DNA of 44,510 nucleotides from an uncultured Hungatella sp. (GCA_910585645.1 CAJUFP010000030.1:1-44510); one strand, 5' to 3'; numbered from the stretch's first letter, positions 31,834 through 40,428 are shown. Translations and numbers: made by a program. Notes: generated by a model from the sequence alone, not told the origin.

Positions 31834-33461
31834 GCTTTGGCAAGGGAAAGGTTGTAGGAGCGGAACGTGAGATTTCCGCGTCCGGGGTAAGCCTTTATGA
31901 GAAAGTAGTTTTCCAGACGATCTTCCATCTCTTCACGGGAGAGGGTGCTGTCAGGACTATAGTGGTCTGTCAGGTATTTCAGGGCCGGCGCGGCGTCGGC
32001 GCCAAGGCTGTACAGGTAGTAAAAATCGCCGGCGCAAAACGTGTCTCCCTCCATATGATCTACATAGTCCCGGGCAATAACCGCGTCGGGGCGGCTAAAG
32101 GCCAGGGCCAGGTAAAAGGCCATGACAACAGCTAAGCTGTAGCGGAAGAGAGGAAACGCGGGATGGTGGATCAGCCATGTGACCCCTGCCATGAGGACAG
32201 CCGCCATGACCAGAAACCACAGAACCAGAACCCGCAGGTAGGACAGGTGGTATTCGTTTACGTACAGCGTCATGCGCCAGCAGGCCGAGGCGATCATGAT
32301 GTAGGTGCAGGCGCAGATGAGGGTCAGCAGAAGGTTTACTGCCGGGTGAGGGCGGATGTATTTCAGGCAGCACAGCACCATAACCAGGTTGAGAAGCGCC
32401 ACCGCAAGCAGCTGGAAGAATCCCTGTCTGGCGTAGCTGGAGTAGGTGTATCCCTCCGGAAGGGTTCCTCTGCCTAAAAACAGGTACACGATCTGGATAA
32501 GGCTGAAGATCACATACACCAGGGTGATCATGGACAGTCCGGCAATGACCGCCGCCGGGCCGGCTTTCTTTTTGGCCGCGTTTTCCTGTGGAATGTGGCG
32601 CAGCAGGCAGGAACACACCAGGCAGTACAGGGACAGGGCTGCGAACACAATCCGGAAAATGACCCCAAACAGGACAGAGGGCCGCAGAATCCCGTGGAAG
32701 ATCCTGGAGGTAAGGTCCGAAAATATGGCGTCCGCCTGTCCAAGAAGGGCCACGATCACTGCCAGCAGAGGAAGGGCGGCCAGAAAGCCTCCCAAAAACA
32801 GGGGAAGCTGTTTTATCAACCGGTTGTCCTGATTTTTCAGGTAATTCCGGGCGTGGCGAAAGGGGAAGGGAAGCGCGCCCAGGGAGCGGCACAGATACAG
32901 GAATATGGAGCTTAGGTATTTGCCTATATTCCAGGTCCGGTCGTCGTAAAACTGGTGGAGGGCAAAGATACAACCTGTCAGCACAAGGGCAATGCCGTCT
33001 AAGCCAATCAGGAACCGATCGGCAGTGCGGCACACCGAGATCCCGACAAGCAGGGCAAAGGCAATAAGGGTCCAGCTGTCTTTTTTTATGGGGACGCGAA
33101 GTTTTCGACAGACCATAAGGCCTGTCAGACAGGCAAACGCGGTAAACAGAGGGTAGGTGATGCCCCAGGGGTTTTTGTACAGGCAGAAGGCAAACATGAT
33201 CCCGAAAAGAAGGCTGATGCCGCCGAAAAAGGGGAAGTCCTCCTCCATGGATTTTACCAGGCGGGCTCGCTCTTTGGCCCTGGCCAGCTGCTCTAAGGAG
33301 ACGCCCGGCGGGTTCTGGTAAAAGGGCGGGCCAGCCGGTTCTGTAAAGGAGCTGTCTTCGGGATATGGCTTGGCAGGACAAAAGGCCTGGTTTTCCCGGG
33401 GCTGGACGGAATTTTCGGATTGTACAGGATCAGGGGTGGCGGAAAATGTGTTAGGTTCCAT
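31809..33461 (-). CDS. DUF4173-like multi-pass membrane protein
   Basis: This protein is 550 residues from ATG 33461, which lies three bases after the upstream gene stop and follows AGAGAGG. An upstream in-frame start would run into the neighbouring gene and is rejected. The first 95 or so residues are hydrophilic and Pro/Gln-rich. They are followed by about 12 membrane segments and a short cytosolic C-terminal domain (about 480-550). The segment YSSYARQGFFQLLAVALLNL is characteristic of DUF4173/DUF4153-type proteins. Its function is unknown. It is the last gene of a minus-strand operon headed by DUF2975 and an HTH regulator. Confidence 0.75.
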   Translation of the reverse strand: MEPNTFSATPDPVQSENSVQPRENQAFCPAKPYPEDSSFTEPAGPPFYQNPPGVSLEQLARAKERARLVKSMEEDFPFFGGISLLFGIMFAFCLYKNPWGITYPLFTAFACLTGLMVCRKLRVPIKKDSWTLIAFALLVGISVCRTADRFLIGLDGIALVLTGCIFALHQFYDDRTWNIGKYLSSIFLYLCRSLGALPFPFRHARNYLKNQDNRLIKQLPLFLGGFLAALPLLAVIVALLGQADAIFSDLTSRIFHGILRPSVLFGVIFRIVFAALSLYCLVCSCLLRHIPQENAAKKKAGPAAVIAGLSMITLVYVIFSLIQIVYLFLGRGTLPEGYTYSSYARQGFFQLLAVALLNLVMVLCCLKYIRPHPAVNLLLTLICACTYIMIASACWRMTLYVNEYHLSYLRVLVLWFLVMAAVLMAGVTWLIHHPAFPLFRYSLAVVMAFYLALAFSRPDAVIARDYVDHMEGDTFCAGDFYYLYSLGADAAPALKYLTDHYSPDSTLSREEMEDRLENYFLIKAYPGRGNLTFRSYNLSLAKAKKLFPGP

Positions 33462-33463
33462 GA

Positions 33464-34726
33464 TTATACCTCTCTTTCTTGATGGAATACCTTTGATGGG
33501 CCCGCAGGGGGAACAGGGGGAATATACTGCATGCGTATCCGGTCTTCCGGCCTGGGGTCTGTCACATAGATGACTGCCAGGAACACCCACTCTAAGGGTT
33601 TCATGAGCACATAGATCACATCGGACGCCCAGGGGGAGCGGATAAGGCTGGCCACGGGAAATCCCCAGGTGTCATAAAAGCGCCGGACATTTTGGTGGAG
33701 ACGGGGGCTTCGTTCTTCCAGAATCTGTTCAAAGGCGTTGGCAACGCACAGCTGCCGGTTTACCACCACCTTATGGCCATGGCGGACGCCCATGCGGACA
33801 GGCTTTACCAGTTTTTGGTGGCCTCTTGCCGCCACGGTACAGAGGTAGTGTTCATCGTACACAAGGTTTGGAGGCGAGATCTGGCGGGACAGGTTCCACT
33901 GGCTGGTCTCGGTCCACGCCCGGATGATATTGTCAGGGCGCTGGCCGAAGAGGGCCAGGACCATGATGGCAAGGCCGGCCAGAGGCCACGCGAGGAGAAA
34001 GGCCCAGAAAGGCCATTTTTCCGAGTCCATAAGCTTCTGGTTCAGCTTTGCCAGGAAACGGTTGTCAAAGGTCCTTTTTTCCGTCTCTTCTATGGTCTTC
34101 CATTCCGTGGTCTTTTCCCGTATGAGCCGGATACAGAGAAAGACCCAGTTGAGAGGCAGCAGGCACAGGTAGAATGCCAGGCTGTCCATGGTAAAGATCT
34201 GGATGATCCATGTGACGCACAGGGCTGCCCCCAGATAGAGAAAGGACATGGAACACACGATGACAAGGGGAGGCATTTTTTTAAAATCCGCTGTCCGTAA
34301 CAGGACAAAGCCTGTCACTCCAAGAACAAGGAATGTAAATACTGTGGGGTATGCCCCGGTCCAGACGGGAGTGTGGACCATAAGACCTTCCAGGGTCAAA
34401 GGCCAGTCTGCCCCAAAGTCTATGTCAACGACGCACAGGAGCAGCAGAGTGAATAAAATGCCCAGGATCAGGGTGGCTGCCTCTATGTGGCCAACGGCCC
34501 GTCTGGCTGTCTGGCCGGGATGTTTCAGGAAGCAGAAAAACAGATTCAGGGCTGTAAGCACAAAGGGATAGAAGCAGAACAGCCCGGCAAGGACAGCGGC
34601 GGCAAAGATCTCCGGGATGGCAGTCCAGGATGGCGATAGGATAAGACACCACACAAGGGTGAAGAAGGTGGTGATGGCCAGGGAGCTTAGGACCGGGTAG
34701 GTTTGAAGCGTATGCTTGATCTTCAT
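33464..34726 (-). CDS. Uncharacterised multi-pass membrane protein
   Basis: This protein is 420 residues from ATG 34726, preceded by TGGAGGTAAC; another in-frame ATG at 34741 overlaps that site. The N-terminal two thirds contain about seven membrane segments. A cytosolic stretch (about 205-235) precedes one more membrane segment, and the C-terminal 150 residues are mainly soluble, with PPNLVYDEHYLCTVAARGHQ and a Cys in NRQLCVANAFEQILEE. This C-terminal pattern recurs in clostridial membrane proteins that may be filed as DUF6688, but I am not certain of the name. It is coupled to the DUF4173-like gene. Confidence 0.7.
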   Translation of the reverse strand: MKIKHTLQTYPVLSSLAITTFFTLVWCLILSPSWTAIPEIFAAAVLAGLFCFYPFVLTALNLFFCFLKHPGQTARRAVGHIEAATLILGILFTLLLLCVVDIDFGADWPLTLEGLMVHTPVWTGAYPTVFTFLVLGVTGFVLLRTADFKKMPPLVIVCSMSFLYLGAALCVTWIIQIFTMDSLAFYLCLLPLNWVFLCIRLIREKTTEWKTIEETEKRTFDNRFLAKLNQKLMDSEKWPFWAFLLAWPLAGLAIMVLALFGQRPDNIIRAWTETSQWNLSRQISPPNLVYDEHYLCTVAARGHQKLVKPVRMGVRHGHKVVVNRQLCVANAFEQILEERSPRLHQNVRRFYDTWGFPVASLIRSPWASDVIYVLMKPLEWVFLAVIYVTDPRPEDRIRMQYIPPVPPAGPSKVFHQEREV

Positions 34727-34745
34727 GATAGTTACCTCCATAGGT

Positions 34746-34964
34746 TTACTGCTGGTCCGGTTCTTCCACAAAGGAGATCAGGTCTCCCGGCTGACAGTTT
34801 AAGGCCTGGCACAGGGCTTCCAGGGTGGAGAAACGGATGGCTTTTGCTTTATTGTTTTTCAGAATGGACAGGTTGGCCATGGTGATGTCCACCTGTTTGG
34901 ACAGCTCGGTCAGGCCGATTTTTCGCTGGGCCATGACCACGTCCAGATTGATGATGATACCCAT
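34746..34964 (-). CDS. YozG-type XRE/Cro HTH transcriptional regulator
   Basis: This is a 72-residue single HTH domain: NLDVVMAQRKIGLTELSKQV then ITMANLSILKNNKAKAIRFS and LEALCQALNCQPGDLISF. This small XRE class nearly always lies beside a DUF2975 membrane protein, as here, where it starts 11 bases after that gene. It probably autoregulates the four-gene minus-strand operon. GGAGGAAA precedes the ATG. Confidence 0.93.
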   Translation of the reverse strand: MGIIINLDVVMAQRKIGLTELSKQVDITMANLSILKNNKAKAIRFSTLEALCQALNCQPGDLISFVEEPDQQ

Positions 34965-34975
34965 AGGTTTCCTCC

Positions 34976-35420
34976 TTAGATGGTCAGGTCATTTTCTTTC
35001 TTGTACTGGACGGCTTTGGCAAAGACCTGGCTTAGGACCATGCTGAAAAGGCCGGCAATGAAGAATACGATGATGATAAACACTGTGGCCGGCGTGGGGG
35101 AGAAGGGCAGCCGCAGGGCGGACAGAGCGGAGATGAGAAAGCTGTACCTGGCCATTTTCTTCAGGGAGACCGTGTTGGCGTCCACAAAGGCGTCGTCCGC
35201 CAGAACCGTGTCAAACATGCGCCGCAGCTGCCAGATGATCATAAGGCAGAGAACGCCGGATGCCATGTAGAGAAGGGTTAAGGGCAGGTAGTAGGCGCTA
35301 AAGGCTTTGATGGCGGCCAACCCGGGAGAACACGGCGGGGATGGACGCGGTCATGACAATGCCACAGAGGAACATAAGGTCCAGGAGGCGTTTGGTGAAG
35401 AGGATGGGGCGCTGGGTCAT
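34976..35420 (-). pseudogene. DUF2975 membrane protein gene with a frameshift
   Basis: The N-terminal part starts at ATG 35420 (AAAGGAG upstream) and reads MTQRPILFTKRLLDLMFLCG up to SIPAVFSRVG. It then continues out of frame to a TAG at 35298. The rest of the family sequence (AAIKAFSAYYLPLTLLYMAS through LSQVFAKAVQYKKENDLTI) is in another frame from about 35320 to 34976. Joined at about 35300-35325 they give a normal DUF2975 protein of about 150 residues with four membrane segments. It is either a genuine frameshift mutation or a sequencing error. Its partner is the HTH gene just downstream. Confidence 0.8.
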
Positions 35421-35452
35421 GGGAAATGTGCTCCTTTCTGGGGGAAGAATAA

Positions 35453-35687
35453 TGGAGTGAGCAATGGGGGCGGGGATTGTCGTAGGGCCAGTCAGAGAAG
35501 GAGAGATGTCCCGTCCGGGTTCAGATATGCCAAGCATTCCGATGAGCCCTTAAAGCGGGAACCAGTCGGGTATCAGCCCTCCTGTTTCCCTGGTCTCATC
35601 TCCATGGCATAAATTCACCCTGCCGGGACATCTCTCCTTCTCTGACTGGCAAAACCAGAATTCGCCGGTCAGGGTTTGCTTACTTAA
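35453..35687. repeat. Dispersed MITE-like repeat, copy D (full element)
   Basis: An element of about 235 bases has imperfect ends (GGAGTGAGCAA and TTGCTTACTTAA). It also has a perfect 27-base subterminal inverted repeat: 35487-35513 is the exact complement of 35624-35650. The core between them is nearly identical to that of copy C. It lies just upstream of the frameshifted DUF2975 gene and reaches the end of a short open frame on the other side. Confidence 0.92.
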
Positions 35688-35760
35688 GGTGTTTCCGGTA
35701 GGGGACGCTGCCACAACTTTGCAGACTCTGACAATGTACTTTTCGGCTGACATCCCTCAT
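35680..35760 (-). CDS. Possible small gene or truncated gene start ending in repeat copy D
   Basis: An ATG at 35760 follows a good AAAAAAGGAG and a promoter-like pair. It encodes 26 residues, including CQSLQSCGSVPYRKHLK, and its stop lies in the terminal motif of repeat copy D. The product resembles nothing I know. It may be the 5' remnant of a gene interrupted by the repeat, or not a gene at all. An overlapping ATG at 35753 opens a second frame. Confidence 0.25.
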   Translation of the reverse strand: MRDVSRKVHCQSLQSCGSVPYRKHLK

Positions 35761-35781
35761 GAAACAACTCCTTTTTTAGAG

Positions 35782-35810
35782 AGTGTACCACCATCCTTAT
35801 CAAAAATCAA
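35782..35810 (-). promoter_or_regulatory. Possible divergent promoter on the minus strand
   Basis: TTGATT (35805-35810), 17 bases, TACACT (35782-35787), read on the minus strand towards the short open frame and the repeat. Confidence 0.4.
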
Positions 35811-35867
35811 TATATTTTTATCGAATAACAATAAATCTTAAGAAAATATAAAATAATTTCCCCACTA

Positions 35868-35896
35868 TTGCATTTTTGGGAGTGATTTCCTATAAT
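35868..35896 (+). promoter_or_regulatory. Sigma-A promoter of the marR-ABC exporter operon
   Basis: TTGCAT (35868-35873), a 17-base spacer and TATAAT (35891-35896). The leader before the GTG at 36027 is about 125 bases and begins with the repeated boxes at 35907-35946. Confidence 0.75.
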
Positions 35897-35906
35897 AAAT
35901 AGCAGG

Positions 35907-35946
35907 CTAATTATAAACACTCTAATTATAAGCATACTAATGATTA
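35907..35946 (+). promoter_or_regulatory. Triple box, probable MarR-type operator
   Basis: CTAATTATAA (35907-35916), CTAATTATAA (35922-35931) and CTAATGATTA (35937-35946) start exactly 15 bases apart. The outer boxes also form an inverted pair, GCTAAT/ATTAGC. They lie over the expected transcription start, a typical place for autorepression by the MarR protein encoded next. Confidence 0.6.
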
Positions 35947-36026
35947 GCACACAGACCAAAGCCGCGGGCAGCAGGAGCGGCGCGTAAGGGCCGTCCCGGG
36001 GCGGGGAAAGGAAAGAGGGGGAGATT

Positions 36027-36527
36027 GTGGAGAGCAAGGTGGGGAGAAGGTATGAAACAAAGGAGTGCCGTCTGGTGGGAAAGTATATACAGACCAATCG
36101 GCTGCACAGGAGGGTGCTGGAGCAGGAGCTTAGTTCCACGGGGGTTTACCGGAGCCAGCATCAGCTTCTGATGTTTGTGGCGGAACACCCCCAGGTGTCC
36201 CAGAAGGAGCTGGCCAGGCTTCACGGCGTGTCAACGGCCACTATTGCCGTGTCGCTGAAGAAGCTGGAGCAGGGGGGATACATTGAGCGGAAGGTGGATG
36301 TAAGGGACAACCGGTTTAACCAAATCTGCATTACGCCAAAGGGCATGGCGGCTGTGGAAAAGAGCGCCGCCATTTTTGAGGAGCTGGAGAGAAGCATGTT
36401 TCAGGGGTTTTCCTCTGAGGACTTTGAGAGGATGGGGGAGCTTCTGGACCGGATTTATCACAATCTGGAGGAGTATGAGTCCGGGCGGGAGAGAGAGTTT
36501 AAAGGGCAGGAAGGAGAGGATGCGTAA
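36027..36527 (+). CDS. MarR-family transcriptional regulator
   Basis: This 166-residue protein starts at GTG 36027 behind AGAGGGGGAG. It has a typical winged helix: SQHQLLMFVAEHPQVSQKEL, then LHGVSTATIAVSLKKLEQGG, the wing YIERKVDVRDNRFNQICITP and a C-terminal dimerisation helix. It is directly followed, without a gap, by the two exporter genes, so it most likely represses its own operon until an exported compound binds. The boxes at 35907-35946 are the candidate target. Confidence 0.93.
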   Translation: MESKVGRRYETKECRLVGKYIQTNRLHRRVLEQELSSTGVYRSQHQLLMFVAEHPQVSQKELARLHGVSTATIAVSLKKLEQGGYIERKVDVRDNRFNQICITPKGMAAVEKSAAIFEELERSMFQGFSSEDFERMGELLDRIYHNLEEYESGREREFKGQEGEDA

Positions 36528-38270
36528 ATGAAACGGTACATGAAGTATATAAAGCCCTACGGGGCGGCGTTTATTCTGGCGCCGCTGTGCATGCTGACGG
36601 AGGTTTTCGGGGAGATCATGCTTCCCAAGCTGATGTCCATGATCGTGAACAACGGGGTGCCTGAGAGGAATGTACACTACATTCTGGGCATTGGGGCGGT
36701 GATGGTGGTGACGGCCGTGTTTATGGCTGCAGGCGGCATCGGGGGAGCTTATTTTTCCTCCAAGGCGTCCATCTGTTTTACCAGCGATCTAAGGCAGGAT
36801 CTGTTTGACAAGGTGCAGGATTTTTCTTTTAAGAATATTGACGCCTACAGCACCGGCTCCCTGGTGACCAGGCTGACCAATGACATCCAGCAGGTGCAGC
36901 AGGTGACCATGATGGGGCTGCGGATGATGTTTCGGGCTCCGGGGATGCTTATCGGCGCCCTTATTATGGCGTTTATCATGAACGGGAAGCTGGCTCTTGT
37001 GATTCTGGCGGTGATCCCTTTTCTGACCGGGGCCATTGTGCTGATCTTAAAGACCGCGTTTCCCAGGTTCACGGTGATGCAGAAGAAGCTGGACCGGCTC
37101 AACTCCGGTATTCAGGAGGCTCTGACCAATGTGCGGGTCATCAAGTCTTTTGTGCGGGAGGATTTTGAGGAGGAGAAGTTTCAGTCCATGAACCTGGATT
37201 TAAGAGACAGCGGCCTTAGGGCCCTGAATATTGTCATCATGACCATGCCTGTGATGATGCTGGCCATGAACATTACCACCCTGGCAGTTGTGTGGTACGG
37301 CGGGAATTTGATTATCGCGGGAGGCATGCAGGTGGGGGATCTGACGGCGTTTACCACCTACATCGTGCAGATACTCATGTCTTTGATGATGCTTTCCATG
37401 GTGTTTCTCCAGAGTTCCAGGGCCATGGCTTCCGTCAAGAGGATCAATGAGGTGCTGGATACCAGGATTGATCTGACGGATGAGGACGCGTCGGAGAAGA
37501 GCCTGAGGGTGACCCTGGGGAAGGTGGAGTTTCGGGACGTGTCTTTTTGCTACCATGAGGAGGCGGATGAGAGGGTGCTGGAGCACATCAGCTTTACGGC
37601 CCTGCCGGGACAGACCGTGGGCATCATCGGGGCTACGGGAAGCGGCAAGACCACCCTGGTACAGCTGATCCCCCGGCTCTACGACGTGAGCGAAGGCAGC
37701 GTTCTGGTGGACGGCGTGGATGTGCGGGAGTATTCTCTTAAGAATCTGCGGGACGGCGTGGGCATGGTTCTGCAGAAGAACGTGCTGTTTTCCGGGACCA
37801 TTGAGGAGAATCTTCGGTGGGGCAGTGAGGACGCGTCTGCGGAGGAGATCTGCCGGGCTGCGGAGAGCGCCCAGGCCCACGGGTTTGTCACTTCTTTTGC
37901 GGACGGGTACAGGATGGACTTGGGCCAGGGAGGCGTCAATGTGTCGGGAGGGCAGAAGCAGAGGCTGTGTATTGCCAGGGCTCTGCTGAAAAAGCCGAAG
38001 ATCCTGATTCTGGACGACAGCACCAGCGCGGTGGATACGGCTACGGAGGCGCGGATACGCCAGTGTTTTGCCACGGATCTTAAGGATACCACGAAGATCA
38101 TCATTGCCCAGAGGATCGGTTCCGTGGAGGAGGCGGACCAGATTTTGGTGCTGGATGAGGGGAAGATCATAGGAATGGGAAGCCACGGGGAACTGATGAA
38201 GGACTGCCAGGCTTACCGGGAGATCTACTATTCCCAGAGAGACCGTGAGAGGGAGGAGGGCGTGTTATGA
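36528..38270 (+). CDS. ABC exporter half-transporter, degenerate-site subunit
   Basis: This 580-residue protein has an N-terminal six-helix exporter membrane domain (about 1-310) and a C-terminal NBD. Walker A is GATGSGKTT, the signature is VSGGQKQRLCIARA, and Walker B reads ILILDDSTSAVD, with Asp in place of the catalytic Glu. The switch His is Gln in IIAQRIGSV. These are the known marks of the degenerate subunit of heterodimeric exporters such as TM287/288 or BmrCD. It starts on the base after the MarR stop, and its stop overlaps the partner start (ATGA). Confidence 0.95.
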   Translation: MKRYMKYIKPYGAAFILAPLCMLTEVFGEIMLPKLMSMIVNNGVPERNVHYILGIGAVMVVTAVFMAAGGIGGAYFSSKASICFTSDLRQDLFDKVQDFSFKNIDAYSTGSLVTRLTNDIQQVQQVTMMGLRMMFRAPGMLIGALIMAFIMNGKLALVILAVIPFLTGAIVLILKTAFPRFTVMQKKLDRLNSGIQEALTNVRVIKSFVREDFEEEKFQSMNLDLRDSGLRALNIVIMTMPVMMLAMNITTLAVVWYGGNLIIAGGMQVGDLTAFTTYIVQILMSLMMLSMVFLQSSRAMASVKRINEVLDTRIDLTDEDASEKSLRVTLGKVEFRDVSFCYHEEADERVLEHISFTALPGQTVGIIGATGSGKTTLVQLIPRLYDVSEGSVLVDGVDVREYSLKNLRDGVGMVLQKNVLFSGTIEENLRWGSEDASAEEICRAAESAQAHGFVTSFADGYRMDLGQGGVNVSGGQKQRLCIARALLKKPKILILDDSTSAVDTATEARIRQCFATDLKDTTKIIIAQRIGSVEEADQILVLDEGKIIGMGSHGELMKDCQAYREIYYSQRDREREEGVL

Positions 38271-40420
38271 GCAGAGAGGAACAGCTGAGGAAAGAGGGAC
38301 AGCCGGCGCCGGCGCCAGAAAAGGGCGGACCGGAAGGCGGCAGTGTACACAGAAGAGCCGGAGAAGGGGCAGCCGGCGCTGGAGCCGCGGAACATCCCGG
38401 GGAAGGGGCAGCCAGCGCTGGAGCCGCGGAACATCCCGGGGAAGAGACAGCCGGCGTTGGAGCCGGAGCTGCGGAACATCCCGGGGAAGGGACAGTCAGC
38501 GTTGAAGCCGCAGGGCGTCCGGGAGAAAAGGCCGCCGGAGACCGGAGCGCCCGGGCGGAGAGGCTTAAGCGGCGGTACGGGAGAGCGGTGCCTTTAAAGG
38601 GAGGACCCGGGCCTATGGGGCCGGGCAGGCACGGTCCGGGAAGACAGAGGGCCATGGCAAAGGGGACTCCCAAGAACAGCAAAGCCACGGTGAAACGTCT
38701 TCTGGCCTATTTAAATGAGGACAAGGCCAAGATGGGGCTGGCGTTTTTCTGCGTCATCGTCAATACGGCTGCCTCCCTGGCAGGATCGTATATGCTGCGC
38801 CCCATTATCAACCGGTATATTGTGCCAACGGACGGAAGCAGAGGGGACGCGGCGGGGCTTGCCAGGGCGCTTATGGTCATGGCGCTTGTGTATCTGGCAG
38901 GGGTGCTGGCCAATTATGCCCAGGCAAAGGTGATGCTGACCGTGGCCCAGAACGCGCTTTTGAAGATACGCAATGACCTGTTTACCAAGATGCAGGCCCT
39001 TCCGGTGCGGTTTTACGATACCAACAACAACGGGGATCTGATGAGCCGGTTTACCAATGACGTTGACACGGTGGGGCAGATGCTGTCCAACACCCTGGTG
39101 CAGCTGTTTTCCGGGGCTCTGAGCATTATCGGCACCCTGGGGCTTATGCTGTACACCAATGTCTATCTGACCGTGATAACCGTTGTCATGGTGCCGGTGA
39201 TGATGAAGGCGGGAGGCGCGGTGGCAAGGCGGAGCCAGAAGTATTTCGGCGCCCAGCAGACTTCCCTGGGGGCTGTCAACGGCTATGTGGAGGAGACGGT
39301 GACCGGACAGAAGGTGGTGAAAGTGTTCTGCCATGAGGACATTGCCAGGGAGGAGTTTGCCATTTTAAACCGGGATCTGCGGGACAATCAGATCAGGGCT
39401 CAGTTTTTCGGCGGCATCATGGGGCCGGTTATGGGGAATCTAAGCCAGATCAATTATTCACTGACTGCCTGTATCGGCGGTATCTTGTGTATCTGGAAGA
39501 ATTTTGACGTGGGCGGGCTGACGGTGTTTCTGAATTTTTCCCGGCAGTTTTCCCGGCCCATCAATGAGATCTCCATGCAGGTGAGCAATGTGTTCTCGGC
39601 TCTGGCCGGGGCGGAGCGGGTGTTCGCGGTGATGGATGAGGCGCCGGAGCAGGCGGATGATCGGGACGCGGTGACTCTTTCTCCCATGGAGGGCCATGTG
39701 GTCCTTGACAAGGTCAGCTTTGGGTATGACCCGGATAAGGTGATCCTTAAGGACATCAGTTTGTACGCCAAGCCGGGGCAGAAGATCGCCTTCGTGGGGT
39801 CTACAGGGGCGGGAAAGACCACCATTACCAACCTGCTGAACCGGTTTTACGATATCCAGGCAGGGAGCATTACCATTGACGGGGTGGATATCCGGCATCT
39901 GAGCCGGGAAAATTTGAGGAAGAATATTGCCATGGTGCTCCAGGATACCCACCTGTTTACAGGGACCGTGCGGGAGAATATCCGGTACGGAAGGCTGGAT
40001 GCAACGGATGAGGAGGTGGTGCAGGCGGCAAAGACGGCCAGCGCCCACTCGTTTATCATGCGTCTTCCCAAGGGGTATGATACCATGCTGGAGGGGGACG
40101 GGGCCAATTTAAGCCAGGGACAGAGGCAGCTTCTCAATATCGCCAGGGCGGCGGTGTCCAGGGCGCCTATTCTGATCCTGGATGAGGCCACCAGCTCCGT
40201 GGATACCAGGACGGAGAAGCATATTGAGCACGGCATGGACCGGCTTATGGCCAACCGGACTACCTTTGTCATCGCCCACAGGCTTTCCACGGTGCGCAAT
40301 GCCAACGCCATCATGGTGCTGGAGCACGGGGAGATCATGGAGAGAGGGGACCATGAGGAGCTTCTGGAGATGAAGGGAAGGTATTATGAGCTGTATACGG
40401 GGGTGAAGGAGCTGGATTGA
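38267..40420 (+). CDS. ABC exporter half-transporter, catalytic subunit with low-complexity N-terminal extension
   Basis: This 717-residue protein is about 130 residues longer than its partner. The extension is rich in Gly, Ala, Glu and Pro, holds tandem repeats (residues about 32-85), and ends in a basic stretch. The membrane domain starts near residue 140 (KRLLAYLNEDKAKMGLAFF). The NBD is fully equipped: Walker A GSTGAGKTT, signature LSQGQRQLLNIARA, Walker B ILILDEATSSVD and switch His in VIAHRLSTV. So this subunit supplies the active ATP site in the heterodimer. An ATG at 38655, at the end of the extension, could serve as a shorter start, but no better ribosome binding site is seen there. 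Confidence 0.94.
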   Translation: MSREEQLRKEGQPAPAPEKGGPEGGSVHRRAGEGAAGAGAAEHPGEGAASAGAAEHPGEETAGVGAGAAEHPGEGTVSVEAAGRPGEKAAGDRSARAERLKRRYGRAVPLKGGPGPMGPGRHGPGRQRAMAKGTPKNSKATVKRLLAYLNEDKAKMGLAFFCVIVNTAASLAGSYMLRPIINRYIVPTDGSRGDAAGLARALMVMALVYLAGVLANYAQAKVMLTVAQNALLKIRNDLFTKMQALPVRFYDTNNNGDLMSRFTNDVDTVGQMLSNTLVQLFSGALSIIGTLGLMLYTNVYLTVITVVMVPVMMKAGGAVARRSQKYFGAQQTSLGAVNGYVEETVTGQKVVKVFCHEDIAREEFAILNRDLRDNQIRAQFFGGIMGPVMGNLSQINYSLTACIGGILCIWKNFDVGGLTVFLNFSRQFSRPINEISMQVSNVFSALAGAERVFAVMDEAPEQADDRDAVTLSPMEGHVVLDKVSFGYDPDKVILKDISLYAKPGQKIAFVGSTGAGKTTITNLLNRFYDIQAGSITIDGVDIRHLSRENLRKNIAMVLQDTHLFTGTVRENIRYGRLDATDEEVVQAAKTASAHSFIMRLPKGYDTMLEGDGANLSQGQRQLLNIARAAVSRAPILILDEATSSVDTRTEKHIEHGMDRLMANRTTFVIAHRLSTVRNANAIMVLEHGEIMERGDHEELLEMKGRYYELYTGVKELD
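38360..38521 (+). repeat. In-frame 39-bp tandem repeat in the second exporter gene
   Basis: Four units encode GEGAAGAGAAEHP, GEGAASAGAAEHP, a 15-residue variant GEETAGVGAGAAEHP, and GEGTVSVEAAGRP. The DNA units share GGAGCCGCGGAACATCCCGG. The first two are almost identical, which suggests recent slippage. Confidence 0.9.
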
Positions 40421-40428
40421 GGAAGAAT

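Noticed and set aside
32095..33381. A 428-codon minus-strand frame overlapping the DUF4173-like gene
   Set aside because: It is a shifted-frame shadow of the membrane protein gene, rich in Pro, Arg and Ser and without hydrophobic segments.
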